Shown in pieces: positions 22,903 to 24,559 of a DNA stretch of 24,559 bases (position 1 is its first letter; each line of letters begins with the position of its first letter). Source of the stretch: Rhodococcus sp. IITR03. GTDB lineage: Bacteria; Actinomycetota; Actinomycetes; Mycobacteriales; Mycobacteriaceae. The position numbers were made by a program, and so were the translations under genes. The DNA lies in assembly GCA_001017865.1 (NCBI GenBank), contig LATQ01000342.1, positions 1 through 24,559 on the forward strand, given 5' to 3'. Under the pieces are notes generated by a model, which did not search any database, had not been told where the DNA came from, and saw only the letters and a list, made by a program, of their open reading frames with translations.

Positions 22903-24559
22903 TCAGAGCGCCCGTTCGAGTCCAACCTGGGTGCAGCCGTAGCCGAGCCGCGCCCCGAACATCCGAGCCCGCTCGTCGGACGCGTCCACGGCGATCTGCG
23001 CGAGCGTGGCACCCCGGTTCCGGCCGTGATCGTGGGCCCACTCGAGCATGGCTGTGCCGATGCCGCGGGAACGTTCGGACGAGGCGACCCGGATTCCTTC
23101 GACGAGCAGGCGGGTGGCACCGCCACGGAACAGCCCCGGCACGATCGTCAACTGCATCGTGCCGACGATCCGGCCCACCTCGTCGCGCACCACCGCAAGA
23201 TAGTGCGAAGGGTCGCGGGCGACAGCGTCGTAGGCCTCTTCGTAACGGGCGAGTTCCACACCGTCGCAGGCGCTCTGCTCGTCGCCGGAGAGCAACCCGA
23301 CGATCGCCGGTACGTCGGGTCGGCCGGCACGTTGCACCCGATAAGTCCTGTCGCCCAATCGGATCAGACCACCGACCGATTCACGGGCGCGTGCCTGTAG
23401 CCGGGCGACGAGCAGGTCCAGCCAGCCACCGACGTGCCGCCGGGCCTCGGTGGTGTCGGGATAGCGGCACCGCAGGTGCAGTCCCGAGTCGTCGAGGATG
23501 AACCACAACATCACCCCGTCGGTGCGGATGGTCGCGCCGACGTACTGCGCCTCGAGGCCGGTAGCGTCGACCCGGACGGGAAGCCGGCGCAGGTCCAACC
23601 AGGAGATCGCGAACATGCCCGGCGCCTCCGGCATGCCGTCCCACGGGCGCAGGATGTCCTCGAGGGGCCAGGATCCGAGCCTGACCGCCTCCTTGACCGC
23701 GTCCGCGGCCGCGCGAGGTTCGGGGACGGCCGATTCGAGCACCGAATTGGTGATGAACCAGCCGACGGAGTCGTGCCAGGTGGCGTCGTACCGGCTGTGC
23801 ACCGGGAACACCGCCCGCAACGGGGCTCCGGCCAGTTCGAGGGTCACCTCGGTCATGGCCGCCACCACCAACGCGAGGGTGGACACCCCGTCGTCCTTCG
23901 CCTGAGCGGAGAAGGCGGCGCTGTCGTCGACGTCGAGCACGTCGCGCACCTCCACGCGTTCGCGTTGGAGCTCGCCACTCCGAGGGAGAGCGGGAAGCGC
24001 GGCATCACGTCGCCGCTGGCGGCGAGCACCTCGGCCCAGCGCTCGTGGACCTCGGCGGGTGCGGCCGGACGGTCCCGCAGTGCCGGGTGTGTTCCGCGAA
24101 GGCCGGTGTCGGTGGCAGGGACGGTTCTCGTCCCGCGCGCACGGCGGCGAGGCGGCGAGCAGGTCGCGGGCGATCACCAACATGGACACATGTCGACGTG
24201 CGAGTGGTCGGCGGCGACCACGACGGTCGGTTCCGTGGCGGTCTCGAGCACGCACAGCCGGTGCGACGGCCGGTTGTAGGGCGAACACGCGCCGTCGAGG
24301 ACGTCCCGGAGGCGTCGTTGACGGCCTGACCGGGGCCGATCGGATGCTCGACCACCGCCGGCGGATCTCGCCTCGCGCAGAAGCGGCTCACCGTCGTCGC
24401 CGTGCGTGAACACCGAGCGCAGGGTGCCGTGCCGCGCGATCACCGCCAGCCAGGCGGTCGCGAGGTCGTCGGGCGAAACCGGCTCGAACAGGCGGAAGGA
24501 CAGAGCCATCCAGGAGCCGGGACGTTCGCCCGCGCGCGACATGCGCCGCTGGTCGAACC
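22903..24559 (-). CDS. Condensation-domain/GNAT acetyltransferase fusion, 5' end off window, about six indel sites
   Basis: The N-terminal part is a condensation-type acyltransferase: SRAGERPGSWMALSFRLFEP, then the catalytic HxxxD as DHSHVDM (24192-24206), and later FPVHSRYDATWHDSVGWFIT and FAISWLDLRRLPVRV. In the same frame, after a short linker, comes a GNAT N-acetyltransferase domain of about 140 residues. It has GRIVGTMQLTIVPGLFRGGA, the acetyl-CoA loop SSERSRGIGTAMLEWAHDHG, and the C-terminal FGARLGYGCTQVGLERAL. Indel sites near 24370 (two bases), 24311, 24187, 24151, 24063 and 23981 disrupt the condensation part; the junction between the domains is uninterrupted, so the fusion itself is real. 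The sequence FDQRRMSRAG continues open to the right edge, so the start is outside the window. Confidence 0.78.

Overview
The window is high-GC actinobacterial DNA. Codon use, Shine-Dalgarno and leaderless starts, a CarD paralogue, an FBP-type zinc protein, a DUF2505 protein and the many small regulators all point to Mycobacteriales, most likely Rhodococcus; the genus is an inference from gene families only. It is ordinary chromosome: no tRNA or rRNA gene, insertion sequence, integrase or CRISPR array was seen.

Layout. 1-2082 (minus): 5' end of recC, an S4 RNA-binding protein, a small helix-turn-helix-like protein carrying a sliding-clamp motif, a DUF2505 protein and a small membrane protein. 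2425-4227 (plus): a ferritin-like protein and a DJ-1/PfpI protein. 4217-5237 (minus): a membrane-anchored esterase. 5566-7737 (plus): a CarD paralogue and an aldehyde dehydrogenase, each followed by a strong hairpin terminator. 7802-10248: a minus-strand methyltransferase/flavoprotein operon divergent from an XRE-cupin regulator. 10267-12405 (minus): an FBP zinc protein, then a formamidase operon (fmdB-fmdA). 12537-13647: methionine aminopeptidase divergent from a small XRE regulator, with two matching operators between them. 13728-18160: a proline-rich membrane protein, an AmpG-like transporter, a pseudouridine synthase, a polytopic membrane protein and a truncated P-loop kinase. 18157-21588: an ABC-2-like membrane protein divergent from its TetR regulator, then a large TPR-LuxR regulator. 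21703-24559: a flavin monooxygenase convergent with a condensation-GNAT fusion, with a short YchF-like tail between them.

Sequence quality governs how the window must be read. Fourteen genes are broken or internally scrambled at about thirty places. Wherever the direction can be read, it is a loss of bases (usually one G or C from a run of two or three). Reinserting them restores continuous, family-typical proteins. This looks like systematic base loss in the assembly rather than gene decay, so those genes are listed as CDS with the suspected sites.

Most noteworthy: (i) an overlapping SAM methyltransferase and CPYC flavoprotein that lacks NADPH-binding motifs, suggesting a dithiol oxidation/S-methylation pair; (ii) a condensation-domain/GNAT fusion; (iii) four starts with the same TAnnnT-N7-start leaderless geometry, two of them XRE regulators with operators at the promoter; (iv) a CarD paralogue with Ala at the Arg47 RNA-polymerase contact; (v) a small protein with a consensus QLSLF clamp-binding motif; (vi) a 19-codon YchF-like C-terminal remnant.
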